From: BOKV01 sp041739225
Lineage (GTDB): Bacteria; Pseudomonadota; Alphaproteobacteria; Rhizobiales; Rhizobiaceae
DNA length: 64,000 nucleotides
Assembly: GCA_041739225.1 (NCBI GenBank)
Contig: JBGSOG010000085.1
Span: 51,943 to 115,942, forward strand
Reading direction: 5' to 3'
The translations under genes and the position numbers were made by a program. The notes under the pieces were generated by a model. It made no database searches, had not been told where the DNA came from, and saw only the letters and a list, made by a program, of their open reading frames with translations. Of the stretch, positions 14,666 through 23,057 are shown piece after piece; positions within the stretch are counted from its first letter, which is position 1; every line of letters starts with the position of its first letter.

Positions 14666-15610
14666 TTACTCGCGATACCGGGCCAGCCAGCGCAGTGTCG
14701 ACAGAATGAATTCCGGGTTTTCGCGACCTTCCGGCGTGTTGAACCCGAATTTTTGCGTACCATCGATGATTTGCGCCGAAAATCCGCCGGCCTCGGCAAA
14801 AACGGCAACGCGCCCCTTGCCGTATTCGAGTGTGGAGCCCTGTGACATGCCGCTGGCGTCGATTCGCGGTGCCGTGCTCACTTCGTCGCGGATGCGGTAG
14901 GTGAAAATGGCCGACCAGCCTTGCGGTATGGTCAGCAGCGGCTTTGCTTCGGTTGGCGGTATAAACGATTGCCCGCCAAATGCCTGAAACTGCTTGATTG
15001 CCGGCTTGCCGGTCGCACCACTGGTGATCGGGTGAAGCGTGTTCAGGCCATTGGTTTGAGTGAATTTGATGTTGACCCGCCGGTCGCCTGCCTGTGCAGC
15101 CGCTTCATTGGCGGTGTGACCGTTGAGAAACTCAAAGCCGAATGCGGCAGCAAGTTCCGACGAACCGCCGCCAAGCGGCGCATGGTCGGCGAGCAGCAGC
15201 AGCGAGCCGCCATCTTCCACCCATTTGCGAACCGCCTCGATCTCTTGCGCGGTGAATGCAGATGGCGGCGTCATCGCCGGGAAGTTCTGGTATTCATCAA
15301 CATACGGGTTGGCGATCACCAAAATCGCCCCTGGTTTCAGCGCTTGATCCAACGCTCCGGACTGGCGCGACACCGCAAATCCGTCCGATTGCGCCAGTTT
15401 CGCCAATGGATCCAGTGAGCCGCGTTCGACAAATTCGCTGTTGGTGGTGGAAAGCACAATTTGCGGCCCGGCTCCTTGCGCATAGGCTGCATCGGCATTG
15501 CTGTAGGCAAAGGTGGTATCGGGCAATTGCTGCTGTGCCTGTGCACTGTTAAATCCGGAAGTGCACCCCAGCAAAACCGAAAATGCGAACAACAATAAAC
15601 CTTTAGCCAC
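14666..15610 (-). CDS. Lipoprotein with a DUF4350-like domain
   Basis: GTG at 15610 has a GGAGGG box 7 nt upstream and is preferred to the longer open frame. It overlaps the end of the preceding sulfotransferase gene by 8 bp. The 314-residue product starts with a lipoprotein signal with lipobox VLLGC. The rest resembles DUF4350/GldG-like domains: a Rossmann-like region with FVERGSLDPLA and AILVIANPYV, a helix EAVRKWVEDGGSLLLLADHAPLGG, and GRVAVFAEAG near the end. It is probably periplasmic and anchored to a membrane. The activity is unknown; the fold suggests a binding or glutamine-amidotransferase-like domain without a clear nucleophile. Confidence 0.75.
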   Translation of the reverse strand: MAKGLLLFAFSVLLGCTSGFNSAQAQQQLPDTTFAYSNADAAYAQGAGPQIVLSTTNSEFVERGSLDPLAKLAQSDGFAVSRQSGALDQALKPGAILVIANPYVDEYQNFPAMTPPSAFTAQEIEAVRKWVEDGGSLLLLADHAPLGGGSSELAAAFGFEFLNGHTANEAAAQAGDRRVNIKFTQTNGLNTLHPITSGATGKPAIKQFQAFGGQSFIPPTEAKPLLTIPQGWSAIFTYRIRDEVSTAPRIDASGMSQGSTLEYGKGRVAVFAEAGGFSAQIIDGTQKFGFNTPEGRENPEFILSTLRWLARYRE

Positions 15611-17222
15611 GCGGTTGCCCTCCATCGGTGAGCAGCTGTAACTCCTTCTCGTACGCATCTATATACGGGCCAATGGCCTCGGCGACGGGCGCAAGCTGCT
15701 TTTCATACAGTTTCCACTTGCCTTTGGAGGTCTGGTAAACCGGCTGGCGCACCTGCCAGCTGGAAAGCGTGCGCACCGAACGCTGCGACCCCGAGCGCTC
15801 CATAACGCCGTTTTCCCATTCAAGACCCAGATAGTCGATCATGGCGCGGGCGTTGAGTTCGGTGTTGGCAACCAGATCCTCGTACATGACCTCATGGAAG
15901 CGCCCCGGCAGCACCTGCCGCCAATGGTCGAGCAATTGCGCATACTGGCGGTAATAGAGCCCCAGATATTTCAGATTGGTCTTGTAGCGGTTGTGAAACT
16001 TGCTCATCGAATTGGAATACAGCGAAAAGCAGTTGTCGAGCGGGTGACGCCGGCAAAGGATGATCTTCGCATTCGGGAAGATCAGCGATATCAGGCCGAT
16101 GTTCATGAAATTGTGCGGCAGCTTGTCGGTAAAGTGTGCCGTGGTTCCGGCGATGTGTTTGCAGGAGGCAAGGTAGCGCTCGCCCAGATCGCGCAACTGG
16201 GTGCTGCCCAATGCCTCGATATTGCGCCGGTAAGCACCCGGCTGGTCCGACCCTGAACCCAGCGATCCGGCGATTTCCGACATGAACACCTGCTCGTCGC
16301 CCGCCGAGACCATGGAATGCCCGCCGCACAGGCTTTCGGTCAGCGTGGTTCCCGAGCGCGGCATGCCGCAGATGAAAATCGGCTGTGCGCTGTCATGGCC
16401 CTTGATCCGGGGCTGTTGAAAGATTTCCTTTCGAAACGCGTCAACAGTTGCGATGAAACCCGATACTGGCGCAGCCGCAAGGCCGGGATCACGCAAGGCA
16501 TTTGCCTTGGCAAAATGCTCAAATGCCTCGGCTGGCCGCCCGGTCTCGTCATACAGCTTGCCCATGCCGTAATGCAGATTGGCATGCATGGCCGGATCGG
16601 CGCGCGAAGTCGCCCGGGTTTCCGATTCCATCGAGCTGGCAATCAGCGCATCTGCTTCTTCACGACTGAATTTTCGTGACACCGCATAGTTATAAAGAGC
16701 GAGCGGGTAAAACCGGTCCGCTTCCAGCGCCTTTCGGAAATACTCGATCGCCTGCTCATGCTCGCCCATCAGGCCCATGCAGCGGCCGATGTCGTGCAGG
16801 GTTTGGGCGCTGCCCGGCTCCAACTGGTCCGCCTTGCGGAACGATTCGATTGCCTGGGCCGGAGATCCCATCATTTCCAACACCAATCCCAGCGATTTGT
16901 GGTGTTCCGCCTTGCGCGGCTCGATCTCGATCAGCTTGCGGACATATTTGCGGGCAGTCGGCATGTCATTCATGTCATTGGCAGCCGAGACCAGACGGCG
17001 AAGAATGCCGGTATCTTTCTTTTTGATCGCCAGTGCCTTCAGCAATGACTGCATGGCCGCTGCCATGTTCTTTTCAGCGCCCTGAAGCCCTGCCAATGTC
17101 AGCCATGCTTCCACATTTCGCGGATTTCGCTTCAGTTCAGCCTGCGCACGGCTCATCAGGGCCATGCGCTGCATCGCATTGAGATCAAGGGCTGTTGTTT
17201 CCGGGCGCATTTGTGCTTCCAT
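15603..17222 (-). CDS. TPR-repeat sulfotransferase-family protein
   Basis: The protein is 539 residues from the ATG at 17222; another ATG lies at 17210. The N-terminal half holds about six tetratricopeptide repeats (for example AEHHKSLGLVLEMMGSPAQA and LHDIGRCMGLMGEHEQAIEY). The C-terminal half is a sulfotransferase domain with the PAPS-binding loop ICGMPRSGTTL and a downstream RRHPLDNCFS segment typical of the 3'-phosphate site. It probably transfers sulfate to a protein or polysaccharide, but the substrate is unknown. TPR-sulfotransferase fusions are common in alphaproteobacteria. A lipoprotein gene overlaps its end, suggesting co-transcription. Confidence 0.85.
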   Translation of the reverse strand: MEAQMRPETTALDLNAMQRMALMSRAQAELKRNPRNVEAWLTLAGLQGAEKNMAAAMQSLLKALAIKKKDTGILRRLVSAANDMNDMPTARKYVRKLIEIEPRKAEHHKSLGLVLEMMGSPAQAIESFRKADQLEPGSAQTLHDIGRCMGLMGEHEQAIEYFRKALEADRFYPLALYNYAVSRKFSREEADALIASSMESETRATSRADPAMHANLHYGMGKLYDETGRPAEAFEHFAKANALRDPGLAAAPVSGFIATVDAFRKEIFQQPRIKGHDSAQPIFICGMPRSGTTLTESLCGGHSMVSAGDEQVFMSEIAGSLGSGSDQPGAYRRNIEALGSTQLRDLGERYLASCKHIAGTTAHFTDKLPHNFMNIGLISLIFPNAKIILCRRHPLDNCFSLYSNSMSKFHNRYKTNLKYLGLYYRQYAQLLDHWRQVLPGRFHEVMYEDLVANTELNARAMIDYLGLEWENGVMERSGSQRSVRTLSSWQVRQPVYQTSKGKWKLYEKQLAPVAEAIGPYIDAYEKELQLLTDGGQPRG

Positions 17223-17582
17223 GCCAAGCGTCAATCCGGGTTGCTTAGCGCCTGGGCATTGCACAAACAAGAATCACCTGCCGATTCCCGGTTGCCTGCC
17301 GGTTCAGGGCGCCGTTATTGCCTGCAAACTCGGCTTTCGCGCCGATCCAGCCCCGCATGGTTAGCAGTCTGTGCACAAAAATGTGGCTTTCGGGCAACAA
17401 AGGCACCAGAAGCACCCGCCGGACAGCCAAGCCCGGTTTTAGAGATTGCGCACAGCGTCGGTTTTTGTAATTTGGGCTCAGGTGAGGGCATAAATCCAAA
17501 CCGATGGTTCAAGCGCCTTGGCCAACAAGAATTCGATGGCAAGGCAAATACAACAATAAGTTTTTGACTGGAGGTCAGGACA
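17223..17582. promoter_or_regulatory. Divergent promoter region of the sulfotransferase and porin genes
   Basis: About 360 bp separate the two divergent genes, and no open frame here is credible. The space must hold the porin promoter and a long untranslated leader. The last 80 bp before the porin start are A-rich and end with a strong TGGAGGT ribosome-binding site. I do not see a clear -35/-10 pair or operator. Confidence 0.5.
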
Positions 17583-18779
17583 ATGACAATCAAGAGCCTT
17601 CTTCTGGGTTCTGCGGCGGTACTCGTCGCTGTATCCGGCGCTCGCGCAGCCGACGCAATCGTCGTCGAAGCAGAGCCGGTAGAATACGTTCGCATCTGCG
17701 ATGCATATGGCAAGGGCTGGTTCTACATTCCCGGCACCGAAACCTGCTTGAAGTTCGACGGCGACGTCCGCGTTCAGTACGGCGTGACGCACGTTCATGA
17801 CGAATTCGAGCCAAGCGACGAAACATCGCTGCACGAAGCCAACTACCGCGCACGTTTGAACGTTCGCGCCAACAACGAAACCGAATACGGCACATTGGCT
17901 TCACGTATCCGTTTTGTTGCGGCTTCTTCCGAAGGCGGCCACAACGACCTCCTGTCGGTTTCCGAAGGTCCTGGCTCTGCCGCGACACTCGTCGATTGGG
18001 CAGTTATCAGCCTCGCTGGTTTCCGCATCGGTTTTGCTGACACCTATTGGTCAACAGCTGGTGGCTACGGCTACTATCAGGCACGTTTCGACGGCCCGTA
18101 CGGCTTCACCAACGGCCTGTTCTTCGATTACACCTATTCGTCAAACGGCTTCTCTGCCACAGTCGGTATCGAAGACGGCGGCAAGTCGGGTGAATCTGGC
18201 GAGCCAGACGTTTACGGCGGCCTGACCTATTCTGGCAACAACTGGTACCTCGCTGGTATCGTGTACTACGACTCTTCGGCTGACTTTGATCCAGATGGTG
18301 CTGGTCCAGACGTTGCCGGTGGCGGAAACATCGCCTACAAGATCCGTGCCGACTACGACTTCGGCAACGGCTTCAAGCTTGGCGGTTGGTGGATGGCCGA
18401 TGATGGCGACACCGATTACGTCAAGGGCCATGCTTATGGCGTGACCGCTTCTTACCAGCTGACCGAAACCATGCTCCTGTTCGCAGGCTATGGTGACTAT
18501 GCAGACCAGCACAATTCGATCGGCGATACCGTTCGCGCTGCACGCATCAACTCGGCAGTCAACAACTTTGATCCAGCGATCACTGCTACACAGGACTTCG
18601 ACGAAAGCTTCGGCAACGCGACAGTCGGTCTTGCTTGGAACATCGTTCCAGGCTTGCTGATCCAGCCAGAATACACCTCGACCTGGTTCTCCAGCGAAAA
18701 CGGTGCTGCTTCTGCCACGCTCGGCGGTGTTCGCACCAACAACAGCCGCTTCTCTCTGCGTGTTGTTCGCTCGTTCTAA
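17583..18779 (+). CDS. Rhizobial-type outer membrane porin
   Basis: This 398-residue porin of the alphaproteobacterial Porin_2 family forms a trimeric diffusion channel in the outer membrane. It has a signal peptide (cleavage after GARAAD), then the typical VEYVRICDAYGKGWFYIPGT and a second cysteine in ETCLKF, followed by GDVRVQYG. The rest alternates beta strands with aromatic girdles and ends in phenylalanine (VVRSF), the usual signal for outer membrane insertion by the BAM complex. A GGAGGT box precedes the ATG, and a strong terminator follows. The codon use is strongly biased, as expected for a highly expressed gene. Confidence 0.93.
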   Translation: MTIKSLLLGSAAVLVAVSGARAADAIVVEAEPVEYVRICDAYGKGWFYIPGTETCLKFDGDVRVQYGVTHVHDEFEPSDETSLHEANYRARLNVRANNETEYGTLASRIRFVAASSEGGHNDLLSVSEGPGSAATLVDWAVISLAGFRIGFADTYWSTAGGYGYYQARFDGPYGFTNGLFFDYTYSSNGFSATVGIEDGGKSGESGEPDVYGGLTYSGNNWYLAGIVYYDSSADFDPDGAGPDVAGGGNIAYKIRADYDFGNGFKLGGWWMADDGDTDYVKGHAYGVTASYQLTETMLLFAGYGDYADQHNSIGDTVRAARINSAVNNFDPAITATQDFDESFGNATVGLAWNIVPGLLIQPEYTSTWFSSENGAASATLGGVRTNNSRFSLRVVRSF

Positions 18780-18807
18780 TCCTTCGGGGTTTAACGTCTG
18801 AAATCGG

Positions 18808-18838
18808 AAGGCCCGGGGAAACCCGGGCCTTTTGCTTT
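18808..18838 (+). terminator. Rho-independent terminator of the porin gene
   Basis: A perfect 10-bp stem, AAGGCCCGGG with CCCGGGCCTT, closes on a GAAA tetraloop and is followed by a T-rich run (TTTTGCTTTT). It starts 28 bp after the porin stop. Confidence 0.93.
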
Positions 18839-18942
18839 TGTGCCTCAATGGCAAATACAAGTTCCGGTTTGCATTGATTTGGGCGGTTAACATAAGGTAA
18901 ACAAGCATCAGGGTGGCATCAGAACAATAGGGGCGATATTGG

Positions 18943-20688
18943 ATGTGCAACTGGGGCAAATGGGTTCTGCCCGGCCTGATAACGGTCGGCTTGTTGACAT
19001 TGCTGACTGGCGCCATGCGCTCCGGCCCGGTGGAAAAAGATTTGGCTTCACGTACAGGCACCGGCCTATCCGCTGCCCATCCGTGGGCTTCGGTCAAACT
19101 GGATGGCCGCGATCTGGTGCTCGAAGGCACCGCGCCAGAACCGGATGCCCAAACCGCAGCCCTCAAGATTGCCCGCGACACCTACGGCGTTCGTGTTGCA
19201 AGGGACGCAACCAAGCTCTTGCCGCTGGCCGAGCCTTATGTGTTTTCCGCAGCCCGCGACGGCAACAAGGTGACGCTGACCGGTAACATTCCCTTGGAAG
19301 AATTGCGTACGGCGGTAATGCAATCGGTTGCATCAGCCATTCCCGGTGCCGAAATTGCCGATCAATTGGTGCTTTCGCGCGGTGCGCCCGCAGATTTTGC
19401 CGGCCTTGCCGGGTTTGCCATGGCGCAGTTTGCCGGTTTGGGTCAGGGCAATGTGTCGTTGTCCGGACCGGAGGTTTCGGCAAGCGGCACAGCTTCAACT
19501 TTGGACGCCTGGAATGAGCTCAATGCCAGATTCTCCGGATCAATCCCCGCAGGTGGCAAGCTTGGCAAAGTTGAAATCCTGCCGCCAGCCGTCTCGCCTT
19601 ACATTTTCTCTGCCAGCAAGCAGGCGGACAGACTGGTTCTCGGAGGAAATGTTCCCGACAATGCCATTCGCGCTGCGCTTCTGGATGCAGCCAAGGCTGG
19701 TGGCGCGCAGGTTGAGGACAAGCTGGTTCCGGCTTCCGGCGCTTCTGCCGGTTTTGCCGATCTGGCAAAGTTTGCCCTGGGCCAGTTCGCTATGTTGAAA
19801 AGTGGCAAAGCGGAAATTTCTGATGCTGATCTTGCACTTACCGGTGAAGCGCCGACGGCTGACAGCCATGCCAAACTGATGGAAGCGCTTTCCGGCACCC
19901 TGCCGGGTGGAGGCAGGCTCGCTTCGGCAAACATCGTCAAGCCGGCCGAGTTTGCCTGGTCCTACAGCCGCGACGCCAAGGGCGGTGTGCTGGAAGGCTT
20001 TGTGCCGGACGAGAAAACCGGCGGCGAAATTCTGGAATCGGCAAAGGCCAGCAGCCTTTCCGGCATGACCATCACCGACAACCAGAAAGTGGGTGAGGGC
20101 GCGCCTTCTGGATTTGCCGATGCGGCGAAAGTGCTGGTTCGCAGCGTCAACCGCTTGTTTGTCGGCAAGGCTGAACTCAATCCATCCGGGGTCACTGTTT
20201 CAGGCGAAGCCATGACACCAGCTGCAGCAAAAGAACTTGCCGCCAGCCTGCCCGGACTTTTGCCCGGTGGTATGGTGCCCAAGATCGAGATTGCCGCCGC
20301 CCCCTCCGGCACCGGTCTTTCGGATGCCGAATGCGAATTGAGCCTGAAGTCGGTTCTGGCTGCCAACCGCATCCAGTTTGAAACCGGTTCGGCACGGATC
20401 AAAGGCGATTCGACACCGCTTCTCGACATGCTGACTTATACTGCGTCGCAATGCCCCGCCGCCCATTTCGAAATCGGCGGCCATACCGATGCCGATGGCG
20501 GCGATGCAGAAAACCTGACCCTCAGCAACGAAAGGGCCGGCGCGGTCACAAAATACCTCGCCGATTCCGGGATTGATGCGGCGCGCCTGATAGCGAGGGG
20601 CTACGGTGAAACCGTGCCGGTCGGCGACAACAACACCGACGAAGGCAAGGCGCAAAACCGACGCATCGAATTTCGCATCATACAATGA
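18943..20688 (+). CDS. OmpA-family outer membrane/peptidoglycan-binding protein
   Basis: This is a 581-residue protein with an N-terminal membrane or signal segment (WVLPGLITVGLLTLLTG). A long region follows in which BON-like units of about 100 residues recur (for example YVFSAARDGNKVTLTGNIP, YIFSASKQADRLVLGGNVP and FAWSYSRDAKGGVLEGFVP). The C-terminus is an OmpA-like domain with FEIGGHTDADGGDAENLTLSNERA and GYGETVPVGDN, NRRIEFRI at the end, which binds peptidoglycan. The repeats suggest a periplasmic multi-domain stalk. The next two genes are also membrane-linked and on the same strand. Confidence 0.88.
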   Translation: MCNWGKWVLPGLITVGLLTLLTGAMRSGPVEKDLASRTGTGLSAAHPWASVKLDGRDLVLEGTAPEPDAQTAALKIARDTYGVRVARDATKLLPLAEPYVFSAARDGNKVTLTGNIPLEELRTAVMQSVASAIPGAEIADQLVLSRGAPADFAGLAGFAMAQFAGLGQGNVSLSGPEVSASGTASTLDAWNELNARFSGSIPAGGKLGKVEILPPAVSPYIFSASKQADRLVLGGNVPDNAIRAALLDAAKAGGAQVEDKLVPASGASAGFADLAKFALGQFAMLKSGKAEISDADLALTGEAPTADSHAKLMEALSGTLPGGGRLASANIVKPAEFAWSYSRDAKGGVLEGFVPDEKTGGEILESAKASSLSGMTITDNQKVGEGAPSGFADAAKVLVRSVNRLFVGKAELNPSGVTVSGEAMTPAAAKELAASLPGLLPGGMVPKIEIAAAPSGTGLSDAECELSLKSVLAANRIQFETGSARIKGDSTPLLDMLTYTASQCPAAHFEIGGHTDADGGDAENLTLSNERAGAVTKYLADSGIDAARLIARGYGETVPVGDNNTDEGKAQNRRIEFRIIQ

Positions 20689-20723
20689 TCAGGCTGCACA
20701 TGCGGCCAAGGGAGAAACTAGTC

Positions 20724-20819
20724 ATGTGGTATCTGGTTACGCAAATATTCTGGCTCCTGGCGCTGGCTTTTGCCATCGGCATATTCGTTGGTTGGACAAC
20801 ATCAGGCAATCGCGCCTGA
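20724..20819 (+). CDS. 31-residue single-helix membrane protein
   Basis: ATG at 20724 follows a GGGAG box by 9 nt. The product is a single hydrophobic helix (LVTQIFWLLALAFAIGIFVG) with a short polar tail. It lies between the OmpA-like gene and the helix-hairpin-helix gene. The spacing and ribosome-binding site argue that it is translated. The role is unknown; tiny membrane partners of this kind are often overlooked. Confidence 0.6.
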   Translation: MWYLVTQIFWLLALAFAIGIFVGWTTSGNRA

Positions 20820-20844
20820 CAACGGGCATTGGGGAGCGCGTATC

Positions 20845-22011
20845 ATGACAATGTTCATCATCCAGTCGGCATTGTTGCTGGCAATCGCATTCATTCTCGG
20901 CTGCATCGTCGGGTGTGTCCTGCGCAGTGTTTTCGGCAACCAGAAATCCCTGGCCAGTGACACGGTCAAGGTGGCAGCAGCCACTACAGCCGGAATTGCT
21001 GCAACCTCCGCGCTCAAGCGGTCACCGGCAAAACAGCCAGAACCGGCGCCTTCCATGCCGATGCCAGTTGCGGCCATGCCGAAGGCAGCGGAAACAATGC
21101 CGAAAACAGCACCGGAACGTGCAAAAACGCCAGCAAAAACAAAAACAGCACCGGCCAAGCCTGCCGAAGCGAAAAAGTCTGCGGCTTCGACCAAATCTGC
21201 CAAACCGGCTGCAACAGTGGCGAAGGTCGCACCCGCTGCAAATGATGACCTGACATTGATCGAGGGCATCGGGCCGGTGAACAAACGCAAGCTCAATTCG
21301 CTTGGCATCACCAATTTTGCCCAAATTGCCAGCTGGTCCGCCAAAGAACAGGAAGACATCGGTGCGAAGTTGGAGTTCCCCGGTCGCATTGAGCGCGAAG
21401 AATGGGTAGCTCAAGCGCGCGAACTGATGGCCGGCATTGATCGCAAGCCAAAGGGACGTTCGGGCGCTTCAGGCTCCGCCAAACCGGCTTCAGCAAAATC
21501 GGCTGCACCGGCCGGCGAAAAAACCAAACCCGGCGCAGCACAACCGGCAAAGCTTGTTGATGTCCCGGCGGCCAAACCCGTGAAGGCAAAGCTCGAAACT
21601 GCAAAGGCCGCTCCGGTCAAAATTGCCCCGGCAAAATCTGACGCAGCCAAGCCAGTGGCTGCCAAGCCGGCAAAAACCCAGACTGTCGGTGGTTCAGGCG
21701 GTCGCCCGCTTGGCTTGATGGCTGCCAAAGGCGGCAAGGGCGACAATCTGACCCTGATCAACGGCGTCGGCAATGTGCTTGAAAAGAAGTTGAACAAACT
21801 CGGCATTTTCCATTTTGAGCAGATCGCCGCATGGAGCGCCGCCGAGCAGGAGTGGATCGGCAAGGAAGTGGGCTTTCCCGGCCGGGTTCAACGCGAAAAC
21901 TGGGTGGGCGAGTCCAAAGTTCTCGGATCCGGCGGTTCAACTGAACATGCCAAACGGGTGGAAGCAGGCGAGATTGACACCAGCCGCAAATCCCGTCCCG
22001 GCGAAAAATAG
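20845..22011 (+). CDS. Membrane-anchored protein with two helix-hairpin-helix domains
   Basis: ATG at 20845 follows a GGGAG box by 8 nt. The 388-residue protein has an N-terminal membrane helix (FIIQSALLLAIAFILGCIVG), a lysine/alanine/proline-rich spacer, a first helix-hairpin-helix domain (DDLTLIEGIGPVNKRKLNSL, residues about 135-195), a second basic spacer, and a second such domain (DNLTLINGVGNVLEKKLNKL, about 300-360). This matches the proteins annotated as predicted 5' DNA nuclease-like (COG3743 style), though no catalytic site is visible. It may tether DNA or a partner to the membrane. A terminator follows. Confidence 0.82.
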   Translation: MTMFIIQSALLLAIAFILGCIVGCVLRSVFGNQKSLASDTVKVAAATTAGIAATSALKRSPAKQPEPAPSMPMPVAAMPKAAETMPKTAPERAKTPAKTKTAPAKPAEAKKSAASTKSAKPAATVAKVAPAANDDLTLIEGIGPVNKRKLNSLGITNFAQIASWSAKEQEDIGAKLEFPGRIEREEWVAQARELMAGIDRKPKGRSGASGSAKPASAKSAAPAGEKTKPGAAQPAKLVDVPAAKPVKAKLETAKAAPVKIAPAKSDAAKPVAAKPAKTQTVGGSGGRPLGLMAAKGGKGDNLTLINGVGNVLEKKLNKLGIFHFEQIAAWSAAEQEWIGKEVGFPGRVQRENWVGESKVLGSGGSTEHAKRVEAGEIDTSRKSRPGEK

Positions 22012-22046
22012 ACGTTCACCGACGGCACACCTGAGTAGTGCACCAT

Positions 22047-22074
22047 AAAACCCGCGGCGCCAGCTGCGGGTTTT
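22047..22074. terminator. Terminator between convergent genes
   Basis: The stem AAAACCCGCGGC with GCTGCGGGTTTT (12 bp, one G-T pair) closes on a GCCA loop, with A and T runs at the two ends. It lies between the plus-strand helix-hairpin-helix gene and the minus-strand hydrolase, so it can act in both directions. Confidence 0.88.
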
Positions 22075-22098
22075 GCATTTCAGCGATTGTCTTTCAAT

Positions 22099-23022
22099 TC
22101 AGTGTTTTGCGCGGCGCGCTTCGACCTTGTCGATGAATGCGGCTATGCGCGCAGGCAGTCCTTCGGTACCCAGATCGGGCGCATGCCCTTGCTGCGCCAC
22201 AGTAAATGTTTCCATTTTCGGGTGCATTGTCTGCATTTTTGCTGCGGTTTCAGCCGACAACAGATCCGAGTTTTCCCCGCGCAAAAGCAGCAAGGGAACT
22301 TTGGTCAAGCCCTGGAACTGCGGCCAAAGCGATGGCAACGGATTGTCGAGATTGATGCTCGTTAGCGTTTTCATCAAGTTCGGATCATACCGGCGCACAA
22401 TGCGTCCATTTTCCTCTGCGAAGATGAGCCTTGCCTGATGCTGCCATTTGGCGTCGTCAAAGGTTGGAAAGTGTTTTTGGCCTATCGCCCTTATTGCAGA
22501 GGCCGCGCTTTCCCAGTTTGGGTGGTCGCCGCCCTTTTCCACATAGCTTCGAATTCGCACCAGACCACGAGCATCTATTTCCGGGCCGGCATCGTTCATT
22601 ACAGACGCAGCAATCAGGGTTGGTCGCATGGCTGCCAGAACCAGCGTGATCAGCGCGCCGCGCGAAGTTCCCACAATGACCGCTTCGCCAACGCCGGCGG
22701 CTGTCGCCCCGGCAATTACATCGTCCGCTTCGGTCAGGACGTTGTAGTTTTGCCAGTCCGGATCGTGCGAAGACATGCCCCTGCCACGGTAATCAAGCGC
22801 CAGAACCGGACGGGGATTGGCGCCATCGCGTGACAGATGCAGGGCAAGCTCGTGAAAGTCTGCGCAGTTGCGGGTGAGGCCGGGCAGGCAAATTACCGGC
22901 AGGCGCTCCCGATGATGAAAGCCGTATTTGCGCCCGGCAAGCCGAAGTCCATCCTGCGCGCTGAAATCGAAACGGTTCCAGCCCGCGCTGTCATCGAAAG
23001 AGAAAGATTGTTCGTCAGCCAT
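22099..23022 (-). CDS. Alpha/beta hydrolase
   Basis: This is a 307-residue alpha/beta-hydrolase fold protein. The oxyanion region is PVICLPGLTRN, with DYRGRGMS further on. The nucleophile elbow is GTSRG, an atypical form with serine between threonine and arginine. The acid is probably in LLLRGENSDLLS, and the histidine is in QQGHAPDL near the C-terminus. There is no signal peptide. The substrate cannot be read from the sequence; esters, lactones or peroxide-forming reactions are all possible in this superfamily. Confidence 0.85.
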   Translation of the reverse strand: MADEQSFSFDDSAGWNRFDFSAQDGLRLAGRKYGFHHRERLPVICLPGLTRNCADFHELALHLSRDGANPRPVLALDYRGRGMSSHDPDWQNYNVLTEADDVIAGATAAGVGEAVIVGTSRGALITLVLAAMRPTLIAASVMNDAGPEIDARGLVRIRSYVEKGGDHPNWESAASAIRAIGQKHFPTFDDAKWQHQARLIFAEENGRIVRRYDPNLMKTLTSINLDNPLPSLWPQFQGLTKVPLLLLRGENSDLLSAETAAKMQTMHPKMETFTVAQQGHAPDLGTEGLPARIAAFIDKVEARRAKH

Positions 23023-23057
23023 GAAAAACCCTTGCCACTGCCTCGGGTTTTTTTGGC